Under the pieces are notes generated by a model. The model had not been told where the DNA came from and ran no database searches. It worked only from the letters and a program-made list of their open reading frames with translations. Positions 7,383-15,477 of a stretch of DNA of 23,914 bases are shown in pieces. This DNA comes from JAJTHY01 sp964458795 (GTDB taxonomy: Bacteria; Pseudomonadota; Alphaproteobacteria; Rickettsiales; Midichloriaceae). The position numbers and the translations under genes were made by a program. The stretch spans positions 1 to 23,914 of the forward strand of contig CAYWJW010000022.1 in the NCBI GenBank assembly GCA_964458795.1, read 5' to 3'. Positions within the stretch are counted from its first letter, which is position 1; every line of letters begins with the position of its first letter.

Positions 7383-8336
7383 CTATCTCCCAGCACTCTG
7401 CCCTTTCTGTTCAAATTTTCCACAATATTCTACCAATGCTTTAGCCACTTTTATAGCCTGAGAATCTTCTCCTTGAGCTATTTCAGCAGAGGCAGTATCG
7501 ATATGTTTCCTGGTTGTAGCACTCATACCATAATATTTATCTGCAAGTTGAGATGAAAGTATACTTGCCTTTCCAGGAACGTGGTATTCGTGCGGCATAT
7601 AATTCCTTGTAGCTATTTCTGAACGTCCCAAAAACAAATCTTGTATCACTCCCTTCATGGCATAGGCCCCGGCAGCAAGCGCAACAGCCCCTAATACCGC
7701 TACACCAATTGGGGGAATGGTTAGTGCGCCAAGAGCCACAGCTGTTCCACTGTAAGCGGACATTCCAGCAACCGCTGACCCCCAAAGTAGCGCAGCGCTT
7801 ACAACAAACTGAGGTATATCTCTCATTATATACTTTACACATGTCAGTATCCCACTATCAAAGTTTCGTTTATAATCCATATCTGTATCCCGGGTGATAT
7901 AGTATACTGAGTTAAACATTTCATTACATACTTTCATTAAATCATCTGCAGCTTTATTGATATCTTCTGGTTGAGCTATCGGTTTTCCCAATGCAAGTGA
8001 CTGCTTAAGCGCATTGTATTTTTCTTCTTGCGTTTGCCTATTCTGCGGCATACTACTGAGTACGTATGGACTAGTTTCGAATTGCTCAGCAATTTTATAA
8101 TCTACCCTGCAAGGTAGACCTACCTTCTCAAGATACTTATTAACTTCTTCCTGCACTACTGCTTTCAATTTAGCAGCTATTTGCATGTGATTTTCATCAG
8201 ATAAAGAGTACCACCTATCTCCTAGCTCAGCAATTTCCCTTACTACTTCCTTATATTTCTTTCTAAGGGCGCTTGTTAAATTCGCTTGTAACTCGGCCGC
8301 ATGTTTATTCAAAAGTTCTTGCTGTGGAGTTTTCAT
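7383..8336 (-). CDS. Uncharacterised protein with central membrane hairpin
   Basis: I do not recognise this 317-aa protein. Residues 1-105 are charged and helical with coiled-coil character (KKYKEVVREIAELG, KLKAVVQEEVNKYLEKVG). Residues about 178-230 hold one or two long Ala/Gly-rich hydrophobic segments (SAALLWGSAVAGMSAY, GVAVLGAVALAAGAYAM). The tail is soluble. There is no signal peptide. The ATG at 8336 (MKTPQQELLN) or a GTG at 8348 could be the start; neither has a clear ribosome site, and the ATG is preferred. It stands alone between the ATPase and a repeat-rich spacer. The pattern of soluble arms flanking a Gly/Ala hairpin is seen in membrane-inserting effectors and in many unrelated proteins, so no function is claimed. 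Confidence 0.7.
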   Translation of the reverse strand: MKTPQQELLNKHAAELQANLTSALRKKYKEVVREIAELGDRWYSLSDENHMQIAAKLKAVVQEEVNKYLEKVGLPCRVDYKIAEQFETSPYVLSSMPQNRQTQEEKYNALKQSLALGKPIAQPEDINKAADDLMKVCNEMFNSVYYITRDTDMDYKRNFDSGILTCVKYIMRDIPQFVVSAALLWGSAVAGMSAYSGTAVALGALTIPPIGVAVLGAVALAAGAYAMKGVIQDLFLGRSEIATRNYMPHEYHVPGKASILSSQLADKYYGMSATTRKHIDTASAEIAQGEDSQAIKVAKALVEYCGKFEQKGQSAGR

Positions 8337-8456
8337 ATTACTAATCACAATAAAGTTATTCTACCATTTAGCATCGCATGGAAAGATTAACAAATAGTTA
8401 ATTTACATGATAGAACTTGAGAAAAAGGAGTAAGGTATTGTGATATAGAAGGAATT

Positions 8457-8548
8457 GTCATACCACTGCATAATCGGCATTGTTGCATGGATACTTGATC
8501 TTATTCAAATCAAGTAGCTATGGGAGTAAGAGTAATGTTCATGATGAC
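8457..8548. repeat. REP-like palindromic element (GTCAT...ATGAC)
   Basis: The 92-bp unit starts GTCAT and ends ATGAC. It contains a perfect 8-bp hairpin, TACTTGAT (8492-8499) with ATCAAGTA (8509-8516). Its boundaries match those of the elements at 21192-21340 and 22940-23007. Confidence 0.5.
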
Positions 8549-8553
8549 CTTCA

Positions 8554-8684
8554 TCTGACCTCTAAACTACCTGATTCCCCACGTCGCTCTCGCTCCTCTA
8601 GATAACGTAATACAAGAAACACCAGCCTTTCGCCATCTAGAGGAGCGAGAACGACGTAGGGCCCCAGGAAATTAAGAGGTGAGA
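8554..8684. repeat. Long inverted repeat, 50-bp arms
   Basis: The arms are 8554-8603 and 8635-8684, with a 31-nt loop. The inner 23 bp (8581-8603 with 8635-8657) has one mismatch, which becomes a G-U pair in minus-strand RNA. The outer 27 bp is imperfect. It lies downstream of bufC in that gene's orientation and could act as a terminator or RNA-stabilising hairpin. It has no U-tract. Confidence 0.75.
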
Positions 8685-8720
8685 TAACAGTCGCTATAAA
8701 TACCGCTGCTGCACCCATAC

Positions 8721-8792
8721 TTCTTCTATCTTATATTTATTAGTATACTTGACCAAAAATGCTAATGGAAGCCCCTATGCAAAATATTTTTA
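8721..8792 (+). repeat. Dispersed ~70-bp repeat, copy 3
   Basis: This copy has TATCTTATATTTATTAGTAT, then ATGGAAG, then ATGCAAAATATTTTT. It is nearly identical over most of its length to the reverse complements of 21412-21488 and 22851-22923. Its end overlaps the stop codon of bufC by a few bases. With the two neighbouring palindromes it fills most of the gene-free spacer 8349-8789, in which no gene was seen. Confidence 0.8.
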
Positions 8793-9431
8793 AACTTCAT
8801 TCAATATTCCAAGCTTTCTAGCTTCACGCAGCATGGGTTTTTCGCCTTGTGAGTTAGGTAGGTTCTGTAAGAAATGGTAGAAGGCTTTAGATATACTTCT
8901 GTATTTTACGACATAGTTTTCACGGTAGATTAAAAAGAAATACTTCCCTTCATTTATCTGCAATGACCTATCGGTATCTTGAGCTTCACAGAATTCGAAG
9001 ACTTCTGAGATATCATAAACTGACTGCATAAGGTGCACGCTAGCTTTGAGCCATGCGCCACCCTCTTCTGCATTATGAGATATGTCCAACAGGCACTCAA
9101 ACTTTATCAGCTCACTAAAATATGGATATAACTCTGTTTGCGGGAAACGAGCGATGAATTCGTGAAAATCACGGCCATATTCTAGCAGATGTCCAGAAGT
9201 TGGGGGATTTGCCTTAATGTAACTCCTTGCGCAGAATTCAAAAAACTCATCACCTACGAGCTTACAAAACATTGGATAAGTTATTTTTAGTGCTTCACAT
9301 AAGTTGCCAAAATAATTGTTACGATACACTTTAAGCCTTGCTATAGCATCAGGGCTTATGATATCTGATACTACATCATCGCTTTTAGCTTGAATAAAAT
9401 CACTCATCTGATTTTGCAATTTATGCAGCAT
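8790..9431 (-). CDS. bufC: DUF2063 protein, bufferin maturation partner BufC
   Basis: The 213-aa protein shows the DUF2063 N-terminal pattern: LKVYRNNYFGNLCEAL, YPMFCKLVGDEFF, and PPTSGHLLEYGRDFHEFI. In MNIO systems this protein acts as the partner that binds the precursor peptide and presents it to the oxidase. I chose ATG 9431 (MLHKLQNQMS), with AAAGG seven nucleotides upstream. An in-frame ATG at 9473 adds 14 residues before the conserved start. The gene overlaps the end of bufB by 11 nt, which suggests translational coupling. The second half (from about residue 120) is the more variable C-terminal domain. Confidence 0.85.
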   Translation of the reverse strand: MLHKLQNQMSDFIQAKSDDVVSDIISPDAIARLKVYRNNYFGNLCEALKITYPMFCKLVGDEFFEFCARSYIKANPPTSGHLLEYGRDFHEFIARFPQTELYPYFSELIKFECLLDISHNAEEGGAWLKASVHLMQSVYDISEVFEFCEAQDTDRSLQINEGKYFFLIYRENYVVKYRSISKAFYHFLQNLPNSQGEKPMLREARKLGILNEV

Positions 9432-10281
9432 TGTAAAGCCTTTCAAGACATGACCTGGCTTTGCTCGCTTCATTTAAGAGCACTGAAAGCTCAGGTATAT
9501 TTTTATCCCATTCAATAAGAGTCATGGGAGTTGCGATATTTTTAACACAATAAGAGTATAACTGCCATACTTCGTGGGTCACAAAATCATCATGCGTATC
9601 AATGCGGAGCTCCTGTTCACCTACCATACGCTTGGAGTGGCCAGACAAATGATATTGTCGTATAAATTCAGGTTTTATCGCATCTATATATTCATATGCA
9701 TCAAAGTCGTGATTGTGTGAATTTACAAATACATTATTAACATCTAGAAGCAATCCGCAGCCGCTTATACTACATACATTATTTAGAAATTCTGGCTCAG
9801 TCATATCTCCACCAAAGGATATATAAGTTGAAGGGTTTTCAACTAGAATAGCTCGGTCTAATTTATCCTGCACAAAGTCAATATTACTGGTTACTTGCAC
9901 TAAAGTTTCTTTAGTATATGGAAGTGGCAGAAGATCCGGCATATGGGCATTGCCGCTCGCAGACCACGAAATATGATCAGATATTGAAATAGGGTTTATA
10001 AGATTCGCTAATTCTTTAATTTTCTGTATGTGCTCTGTTGATACACCATAGTTGCTACCTAACGAAAGGCCTATGCAATGGAAGCTGATTGGATAGATAT
10101 CAGCAATTTCTTTCAATAGTTTTAATTCGATTCCATAGCCAAAATAGTTCTCTGGATGGATTTCAAGGAAGTCAATTTTAGGCTTTTGATTAAGCACATC
10201 TTTAAGATGACGATTGCGTAATCCGATACCAAATTTGGTATCGAAATTACGCAATACTTCGTTATCAGAAATTTCTGACAT
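9421..10281 (-). CDS. bufB: MNIO-family (DUF692) peptide-modifying oxidase BufB
   Basis: The 286-aa TIM-barrel enzyme is of the multinuclear non-heme iron oxidase family. Members convert cysteines of precursor peptides into oxazolone/thioamide or thiooxazole groups (MbnB, BufB). Likely metal ligands and conserved motifs are all present: FLEIHPENYF (37-47), FHCIG (68-72), SDHISW (101-106), LVENPSTY (146-153), LLLDVNNV (177-184), YHLSGH (210-215), DTHD (228-231) and LIEWD (255-259). Its ATG overlaps the bufA stop as TAATG, so translation is coupled. The neighbours on both sides make this assignment firm. Confidence 0.92.
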   Translation of the reverse strand: MSEISDNEVLRNFDTKFGIGLRNRHLKDVLNQKPKIDFLEIHPENYFGYGIELKLLKEIADIYPISFHCIGLSLGSNYGVSTEHIQKIKELANLINPISISDHISWSASGNAHMPDLLPLPYTKETLVQVTSNIDFVQDKLDRAILVENPSTYISFGGDMTEPEFLNNVCSISGCGLLLDVNNVFVNSHNHDFDAYEYIDAIKPEFIRQYHLSGHSKRMVGEQELRIDTHDDFVTHEVWQLYSYCVKNIATPMTLIEWDKNIPELSVLLNEASKARSCLERLYNAA

Positions 10282-10610
10282 TATTTCTTAACACCACCAA
10301 CTATTTTGTCACATAGACCAGCTGGAACTACTAGGAAAGCACTTTCTTCATTGTCATGCTTTGCCATACCTGCACATGTGTGTTTGCCATCATCAGCTGC
10401 GCAATCGTTTTTACCAGCTTTAGCAATACCATAGCATTTTTCCATGCCTTTCATGTTCATTTTTTTAGGTTTGCCGGCCATTTTCTTCTCTGACATTTTT
10501 GCATTATCGCCAGATTTTGCTTCAGAAGCATAGTCATCTGCAGCAGCAAAGTTAGTTAATGATAGAGTACCTGCAATCATAACAGCAGGGATAATTAGTA
10601 AGTTTTTCAT
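10281..10610 (-). CDS. bufA: Bufferin-type precursor peptide (DUF2282 family)
   Basis: The 109-aa protein has a Sec signal peptide (KNLLIIPAVMIAGTLSLTNF, with likely cleavage after Ala24 in FAAADD). A Lys/Met-rich linker (40-57) follows, then a core with four cysteines at 59, 70, 79 and 100 (EKCYG, NDCAA, HTCAG, GLCDK). This matches BufA1-type bufferins, which are modified by BufB with BufC, exported to the periplasm and bind copper; that role is known from other bacteria and is inferred here. I chose ATG 10610, with GGAG six nucleotides upstream. An in-frame ATG at 10670 lies in the promoter. The operon order is bufA-bufB-bufC. No fourth (DoxX-like) gene follows. Confidence 0.88.
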   Translation of the reverse strand: MKNLLIIPAVMIAGTLSLTNFAAADDYASEAKSGDNAKMSEKKMAGKPKKMNMKGMEKCYGIAKAGKNDCAADDGKHTCAGMAKHDNEESAFLVVPAGLCDKIVGGVKK

Positions 10611-10641
10611 TTTGAACTCCAAACGGGTTATGCATTTTATG

Positions 10642-10651
10642 CTAGTACTAG
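10642..10651. promoter_or_regulatory. 10-bp palindrome at bufA transcription start
   Basis: CTAGTACTAG is a perfect palindrome that shares one base with the -10 element and extends across the expected start site. It could be an operator, but it is short and occurs once here. Confidence 0.25.
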
Positions 10652-10679
10652 TTATACAAAAGTAAATCACTTTCGTTAA
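10651..10679 (-). promoter_or_regulatory. Promoter of bufABC
   Basis: On the minus strand TTAACG (10679-10674), a 17-nt spacer and TATAAC (10656-10651) precede the bufA ATG by 40 nt. It lies in the 75-nt gap after addA, so the operon can be transcribed on its own. Confidence 0.5.
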
Positions 10680-10685
10680 TTTTTA

Positions 10686-13600
10686 TCACAACCTTATGAC
10701 TTCTATTATCTCTTTAGACTTAGTCCAAAGCAGTGATCCTTTTATTTCATGGTCTGGGAACTTACTTTTAAGATTTCTTACGTAACCACCTACCTGGTCA
10801 ATATAATCCTTTCTCACAGAAGAAATAGTTTTAGGAGGATTATCATCTGTTTTAAAATCTATAATCTCAATACTATTAGCCCCCATAATCATCCTATCAA
10901 TCCTTAAAAATTTTACAGACTCTCCGTTTAGAGTGATAAATGCTTGCTCGTTTATGCCAGCTATCCGCGGCTCAAAAATATGAGGAAAAGCTTCTACTAC
11001 GCTTTTAGCCTCGCTGTAAAATTTATCAATTTCCCAACTAGCAAACTGACTGCGAAACTTGTGCTTTTGCCTGGCTAAATAAGCATCCATAGCTTGATTC
11101 TTAAATACACTCAGCTTATCCAGAAAATCATGTATTATATCACCTTCCAGAACATCTCTACTTCTTAGTTTATACTCAGTTTTTTTTAGCTTATATTCTC
11201 TAGGTTTATCCGATATTATTGGCGTTTCTGGTGTATATTTAATAGGAATATAGGTTAGTTCAGACTTTAACTCATCTGATACATGCTCTGCTATGATATC
11301 ATACCAGCTCAATTGAACACTACGATTCTTAACACCTGTAACGTAAAGCTCGCTTTCTGCACGTGTTATGGCAACATATAGTAACCTCAAACTTTCAGCA
11401 TGATCTGCTTGTTTAGTAAGCTCCTGCCTAAGCTCATATTCTTTGGATTTTTGATGTGCCCCTACGGCAAAATAAAGCTCACCATCATGAAAGAAAACAT
11501 CATCCATTAATTTTGATTCTGATGAGGCAGCGTCTGCCAAAATCACTATAGGCGCCTGTAATCCTTTAGCCGCATGCACTGTCATAATACGTATAGTATC
11601 TATGTTTTGATGTTGGGCTACGCTATCAACCTGATAGAATTCTAAGTACTCAAGAAACCCCCTGATCCCCATTCCCGTGTTTAAAAGCTCAAACTTCTGC
11701 ACAGCATCTAAAAAACTATCTATAGTAGTTATTACTGAACCGCCCAGCCTACTAATAAAATTATCATACTTATTCCCATTAAAAAGCAGTCCCTGAAATG
11801 CGTCTAATATTGAAGTCTTATCAAATAAAGTTTGAATTTCCATAAGTTCATTGGCAAGCAATGGAAACTTAGTTTCAAGAGCATTTAGTAAAGTACCTTC
11901 TCTTTTATACGAAACCTCAAAAAGATCATCTTCAGAGAAATTGAAGAATGGAGATTTTAAAAGACCGGCAAGATTCAGATCATCACTAGGGTTTAAGATA
12001 AATTCGAGCACAGATATCATATCCATGATAACTAGCTCTTCTATGAAGCGTCCATGATTAGGCGTTACAACGCTGAGCCCTTTACTTCTTAACCCTGCTG
12101 CTAGCATATCAATTACTTCTGAGCGTTTGCGCACTAAAATCATTATATCAGAAGGCCTTACCTCCTTCATACTGCCTGCGATCACCCTTCCCTTTTCTAG
12201 CCAAGAAACAATTTGGGTGCAAATAAAGTCAGCCAATTGATAGTGTTTGTCATGGGAATCTATATCTTTTTGCGGCAACTTCCAACCCATCTGCTTTTCT
12301 TTTTTTTCAAGCTCAATCAAAGGCCATACTTCAACATGTCCAGAACCTTCTTTATGCACTATATGATCTATAAAATCCTTGAAGAAATTTGGAAAAATTG
12401 AATTTACCAGTTTTATAATATTATATTCAGAGCGGAAAGATTTATTCATTTCAACTTCTTTCCAACTGGCAATAGTTGCTTTGCTTGCAAACAGATTGGA
12501 TCTAGATTTAAATATATCAGGCTCTGCACCCTGAAAGCTGAAGATCGATTGCTTAAAATCGCCTACTATGAATAATGTGCGATTTTGTTCCTGAGCACTG
12601 AGACCCGCGAAAAATTCCTCGCTTAGCATTTCAATTAGCGACCATTGCCTTTCGCTAAGATCCTGCGCCTCATCAACCAGAATATGGTCAATCTTATAAT
12701 CTAAGTTATATAGTATACCGGGATCGGAAGTCATAAGATCAATAGCGCCAGCTAGGATATCATCGTAATCCATGTAATGGTTTGCCTGTTTAAATGCCGT
12801 ATACTGCTTAAGCACCTCCTTAGCTAGCTGAATAAAACATAGATTTAACTTAGCAAACATATAATTTCGCTGCTTTTGCTCAAGCGATATTAAAGCTTGT
12901 TGCAAAGCTTCCATACTCTCAAATATACGCGGATCAGCCTCTATTGCCTTTTTAGTAATAAACGTCTTACGTGGATAATATTCCAAAGTGAGTAATGCTT
13001 GCACCAGTGCATTATAATTTTTATCTGCTATAACGTCCAAAAGATTATATGCCTTATCTTCTACTTTGCTTATGTTCTTAAGTATCTTAATGAAAGTGTT
13101 ATCGATTTTTTCAAATACTCTATCTTTACCCTGATCGTAGTCAAAATCCTCTTCTGCTTCATTCAGTTTAAATATATGCCTTGCAAGCTCTTCTTGAGAA
13201 GACCATCTTGCTAAATATTTTTCTAGGTCACTAGTTCTATACATAAGCGATAATACCCGCTCACTTATAGTGCCAATCGAACAATGCTCGCTAAGTTCAA
13301 GGAAACTTTCAGACAAACTATACTCAAGTTCAAGGAAATTAGTGGATATTTTTTCAAATATTCTACCTAACACTTTTTTCTTAACAGCTGGATCTATTAG
13401 CCTTTTGCTAGCACTACCACATGCTTCTTTGTATCTAGTGATTATATCAAGGCAAAATGAATGCAAAGTTTTAATTTTAAGTTGATACTTACTCAATAGT
13501 ACTTTCTGATACAATCCCTTAATCTGTAAGACCTGAGCCTCGCTTTTCGCATTAAATTTCTGTTTGATGCTGGCGTGATCTAATTCTGCATAAAACTTTG

Positions 13601-13823
13601 CAAGCAACATAATGCGATCTAGCATTTCCATTGCTGCAGAGTTTGTGTAGGTTATGCACAAGATCTTTTCTGGCGCAGAACCGCTTAGCATAAGGTTCAG
13701 AAATCTATCACACAATACTTTAGTTTTTCCCGTGCCAGCAGAAGCTGAAAGAAATATAGATGTCTCCGGGTTGGCCGCTATTATTTGCGCATCTTGTTCA
13801 ATCTGAGTAGTATGTTTATACAT
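10686..13823 (-). CDS. addA: Double-strand break repair helicase-nuclease AddA
   Basis: With AddB, this protein resects broken DNA ends for RecA. The 1045-aa product shows superfamily 1 UvrD-like motifs: Walker A SASAGTGKT (residues 26-34), VDEAQD (around 383), VGDFKQSIFSFQGAEPD, TVHAAKGLQAP and LLYVAITRAESELYV. The C-terminal PD-(D/E)xK nuclease is present: GDIIHDFLDKL, then DRMIMG...IIDFKTDD at about 985-990, then DYIDQVGGYV. It appears complete. It begins 2 nt after the stop of the M32 peptidase gene, so the two are cotranscribed. addB is not in the window, as often happens when the genes are unlinked or lie upstream. Confidence 0.95.
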   Translation of the reverse strand: MYKHTTQIEQDAQIIAANPETSIFLSASAGTGKTKVLCDRFLNLMLSGSAPEKILCITYTNSAAMEMLDRIMLLAKFYAELDHASIKQKFNAKSEAQVLQIKGLYQKVLLSKYQLKIKTLHSFCLDIITRYKEACGSASKRLIDPAVKKKVLGRIFEKISTNFLELEYSLSESFLELSEHCSIGTISERVLSLMYRTSDLEKYLARWSSQEELARHIFKLNEAEEDFDYDQGKDRVFEKIDNTFIKILKNISKVEDKAYNLLDVIADKNYNALVQALLTLEYYPRKTFITKKAIEADPRIFESMEALQQALISLEQKQRNYMFAKLNLCFIQLAKEVLKQYTAFKQANHYMDYDDILAGAIDLMTSDPGILYNLDYKIDHILVDEAQDLSERQWSLIEMLSEEFFAGLSAQEQNRTLFIVGDFKQSIFSFQGAEPDIFKSRSNLFASKATIASWKEVEMNKSFRSEYNIIKLVNSIFPNFFKDFIDHIVHKEGSGHVEVWPLIELEKKEKQMGWKLPQKDIDSHDKHYQLADFICTQIVSWLEKGRVIAGSMKEVRPSDIMILVRKRSEVIDMLAAGLRSKGLSVVTPNHGRFIEELVIMDMISVLEFILNPSDDLNLAGLLKSPFFNFSEDDLFEVSYKREGTLLNALETKFPLLANELMEIQTLFDKTSILDAFQGLLFNGNKYDNFISRLGGSVITTIDSFLDAVQKFELLNTGMGIRGFLEYLEFYQVDSVAQHQNIDTIRIMTVHAAKGLQAPIVILADAASSESKLMDDVFFHDGELYFAVGAHQKSKEYELRQELTKQADHAESLRLLYVAITRAESELYVTGVKNRSVQLSWYDIIAEHVSDELKSELTYIPIKYTPETPIISDKPREYKLKKTEYKLRSRDVLEGDIIHDFLDKLSVFKNQAMDAYLARQKHKFRSQFASWEIDKFYSEAKSVVEAFPHIFEPRIAGINEQAFITLNGESVKFLRIDRMIMGANSIEIIDFKTDDNPPKTISSVRKDYIDQVGGYVRNLKSKFPDHEIKGSLLWTKSKEIIEVIRL

Positions 13824-13825
13824 CT

Positions 13826-15301
13826 CTAACCAAGGTACCTAGCATGCAAATATTCCTTGAAATACTTCGCATCTAGTGGCGCTCCAGTTGCCCGTTTAAT
13901 AAGCTCTCCAGGAGAATACAGAGAACCTTGCGCATGTATGTTCTCATTTAACCAAGTTAATATAGGTTCCAAATTACGTTCTCTAATAAGCGAGTCTACA
14001 TTACTTACATCACATCTTACTTTATGCATAATCTGTGCAGCAGTTAGCGAGCCAACTGTATAAGCTGGAAAATACCCAAAATAGCCTAGGTGCCAGTGAA
14101 TATCCTGCATACAACCAAGCGAATCATTAGGAGGGGTTATACCTAACATTGCTTTCATCTCTGAATTCCAACGATCTGGTAGATCTTCTACTCTAAGTTT
14201 CTTGCCTATAAGATCCTTCTCAATTTCATACCGCATAATAACATGCAATGGATAGGTAACTTCATCTGCATCTACTCTTATAAAAGAACACGCTACATTA
14301 CTTACCACACACTCAAAGTCATGGGCGTTTAGATCATTAAACCCAAACTCGGCTTTCATATCACTATGTAAGTTGTTAATAAAGCTTGGGTGCATGCCTA
14401 TCTGCTTTTCAATGAATAGAGATTGGCTCTCATGTATAGCAAATCCACAAGCTTCGCCCACAGGCTGCAGGCGCCATTCTTTTGGTAAATTGCGTTCATA
14501 AAGCGAATGTCCACCTTCATGTATTGTGCCATACATACCACTTATAAATTCATCTTCTTTAAACCATGTGGTTATCCTTGAATCATCAGGATTTCCCCCA
14601 CAGAATGGATGAGTACTGGCATCCAAGCGTCCAGCTTCAAAGTCGAAATTAAGCATTCGCAAATATTTTTCAAATATTACCCGTTGCCTTTCTTTATCAA
14701 CAGGTTTTTGTTTAAATTCAATATGCTTTTGTTTACTAGTTACACGCCGTGAAAAATCAATAAGGAATTTTTTTAAATCGGAAAACAGCCCATCAAGCTC
14801 AACCGTAGTACGGCCACGATCATAGCTATCTAAAAGTGCGTTATATGGAGTTAACCCAAGACGCGCGCCTTTGAGCTCTGCAGCTTCTATTGATAGATTT
14901 AGCAACTTATTTAAGTGCGGGGCAACTAGTTTAAAATCGCTTTCCTTCTTAGCTTCACGCCAAACCATCTCACATTTATTGGAAGCAACTGCAAGCTCTT
15001 CTACTAATCGCGCAGGTAGGGCAGTAGCGTTTATAACCTGACGATTAATCAATTCAAGATTAGCTCGTTCCCAGGCCCCCATATTTGCTACATCTTGCAT
15101 AGCAATCTCGAGATGCTCTTGCAGGGCTTTATCTGTCATAATTTGATGAACCTTTTTACGTAAGTAAGCAATTTGCTGCCCTCGTGCATCCGAAGATTTT
15201 TTCTGCATAATCACTGCTGCATCCCAAGATAAGATTCTATCTATTTGCCCAACTAACCCTAGTTCATTAAATTTATCTTTTACAAATTCATATCCACGCA
15301 T
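13826..15301 (-). CDS. M32 family metallocarboxypeptidase
   Basis: This zinc carboxypeptidase of the Thermus aquaticus type removes C-terminal residues from peptides in the cytosol. The 491-aa length is usual for the family. The zinc motif is HEGGH (residues 261-265) with the third ligand in HESQS (Glu291). Other family blocks are DDSRITTWF (239-247), PVGEACGFAIHESQS and DIHWHLGYFGYFPAYTVG. The ATG at 15301 has GGAAG seven nucleotides upstream. addA follows after 2 nt. Confidence 0.93.
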   Translation of the reverse strand: MRGYEFVKDKFNELGLVGQIDRILSWDAAVIMQKKSSDARGQQIAYLRKKVHQIMTDKALQEHLEIAMQDVANMGAWERANLELINRQVINATALPARLVEELAVASNKCEMVWREAKKESDFKLVAPHLNKLLNLSIEAAELKGARLGLTPYNALLDSYDRGRTTVELDGLFSDLKKFLIDFSRRVTSKQKHIEFKQKPVDKERQRVIFEKYLRMLNFDFEAGRLDASTHPFCGGNPDDSRITTWFKEDEFISGMYGTIHEGGHSLYERNLPKEWRLQPVGEACGFAIHESQSLFIEKQIGMHPSFINNLHSDMKAEFGFNDLNAHDFECVVSNVACSFIRVDADEVTYPLHVIMRYEIEKDLIGKKLRVEDLPDRWNSEMKAMLGITPPNDSLGCMQDIHWHLGYFGYFPAYTVGSLTAAQIMHKVRCDVSNVDSLIRERNLEPILTWLNENIHAQGSLYSPGELIKRATGAPLDAKYFKEYLHARYLG

Positions 15302-15477
15302 ATGTCTACTTCCGTATAATTTATTAACCCGGTCCTATTTTAACCTTGAAGTTTTTAGAAGCAAGCCTTAACAAAATAGTATTTGCTAAATCCTCCACAA
15401 ACAATTAAAATGCCACTAAATATACCTTTAAGCCACTATAAAAGCTTAAATTAATTTTCCTTTTTTAAGGACCGCAA

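Noticed and set aside
7537..7842. A Cys-rich 101-codon frame on the minus strand
   Set aside because: It lies wholly inside the membrane-hairpin gene in another frame and has no start signals; the cysteines come from frame-shifted Ala/Gly codons.
8581..8657. A tRNA or structured RNA gene in the long hairpin
   Set aside because: It is a plain long stem without the arms of a tRNA or a known RNA fold.
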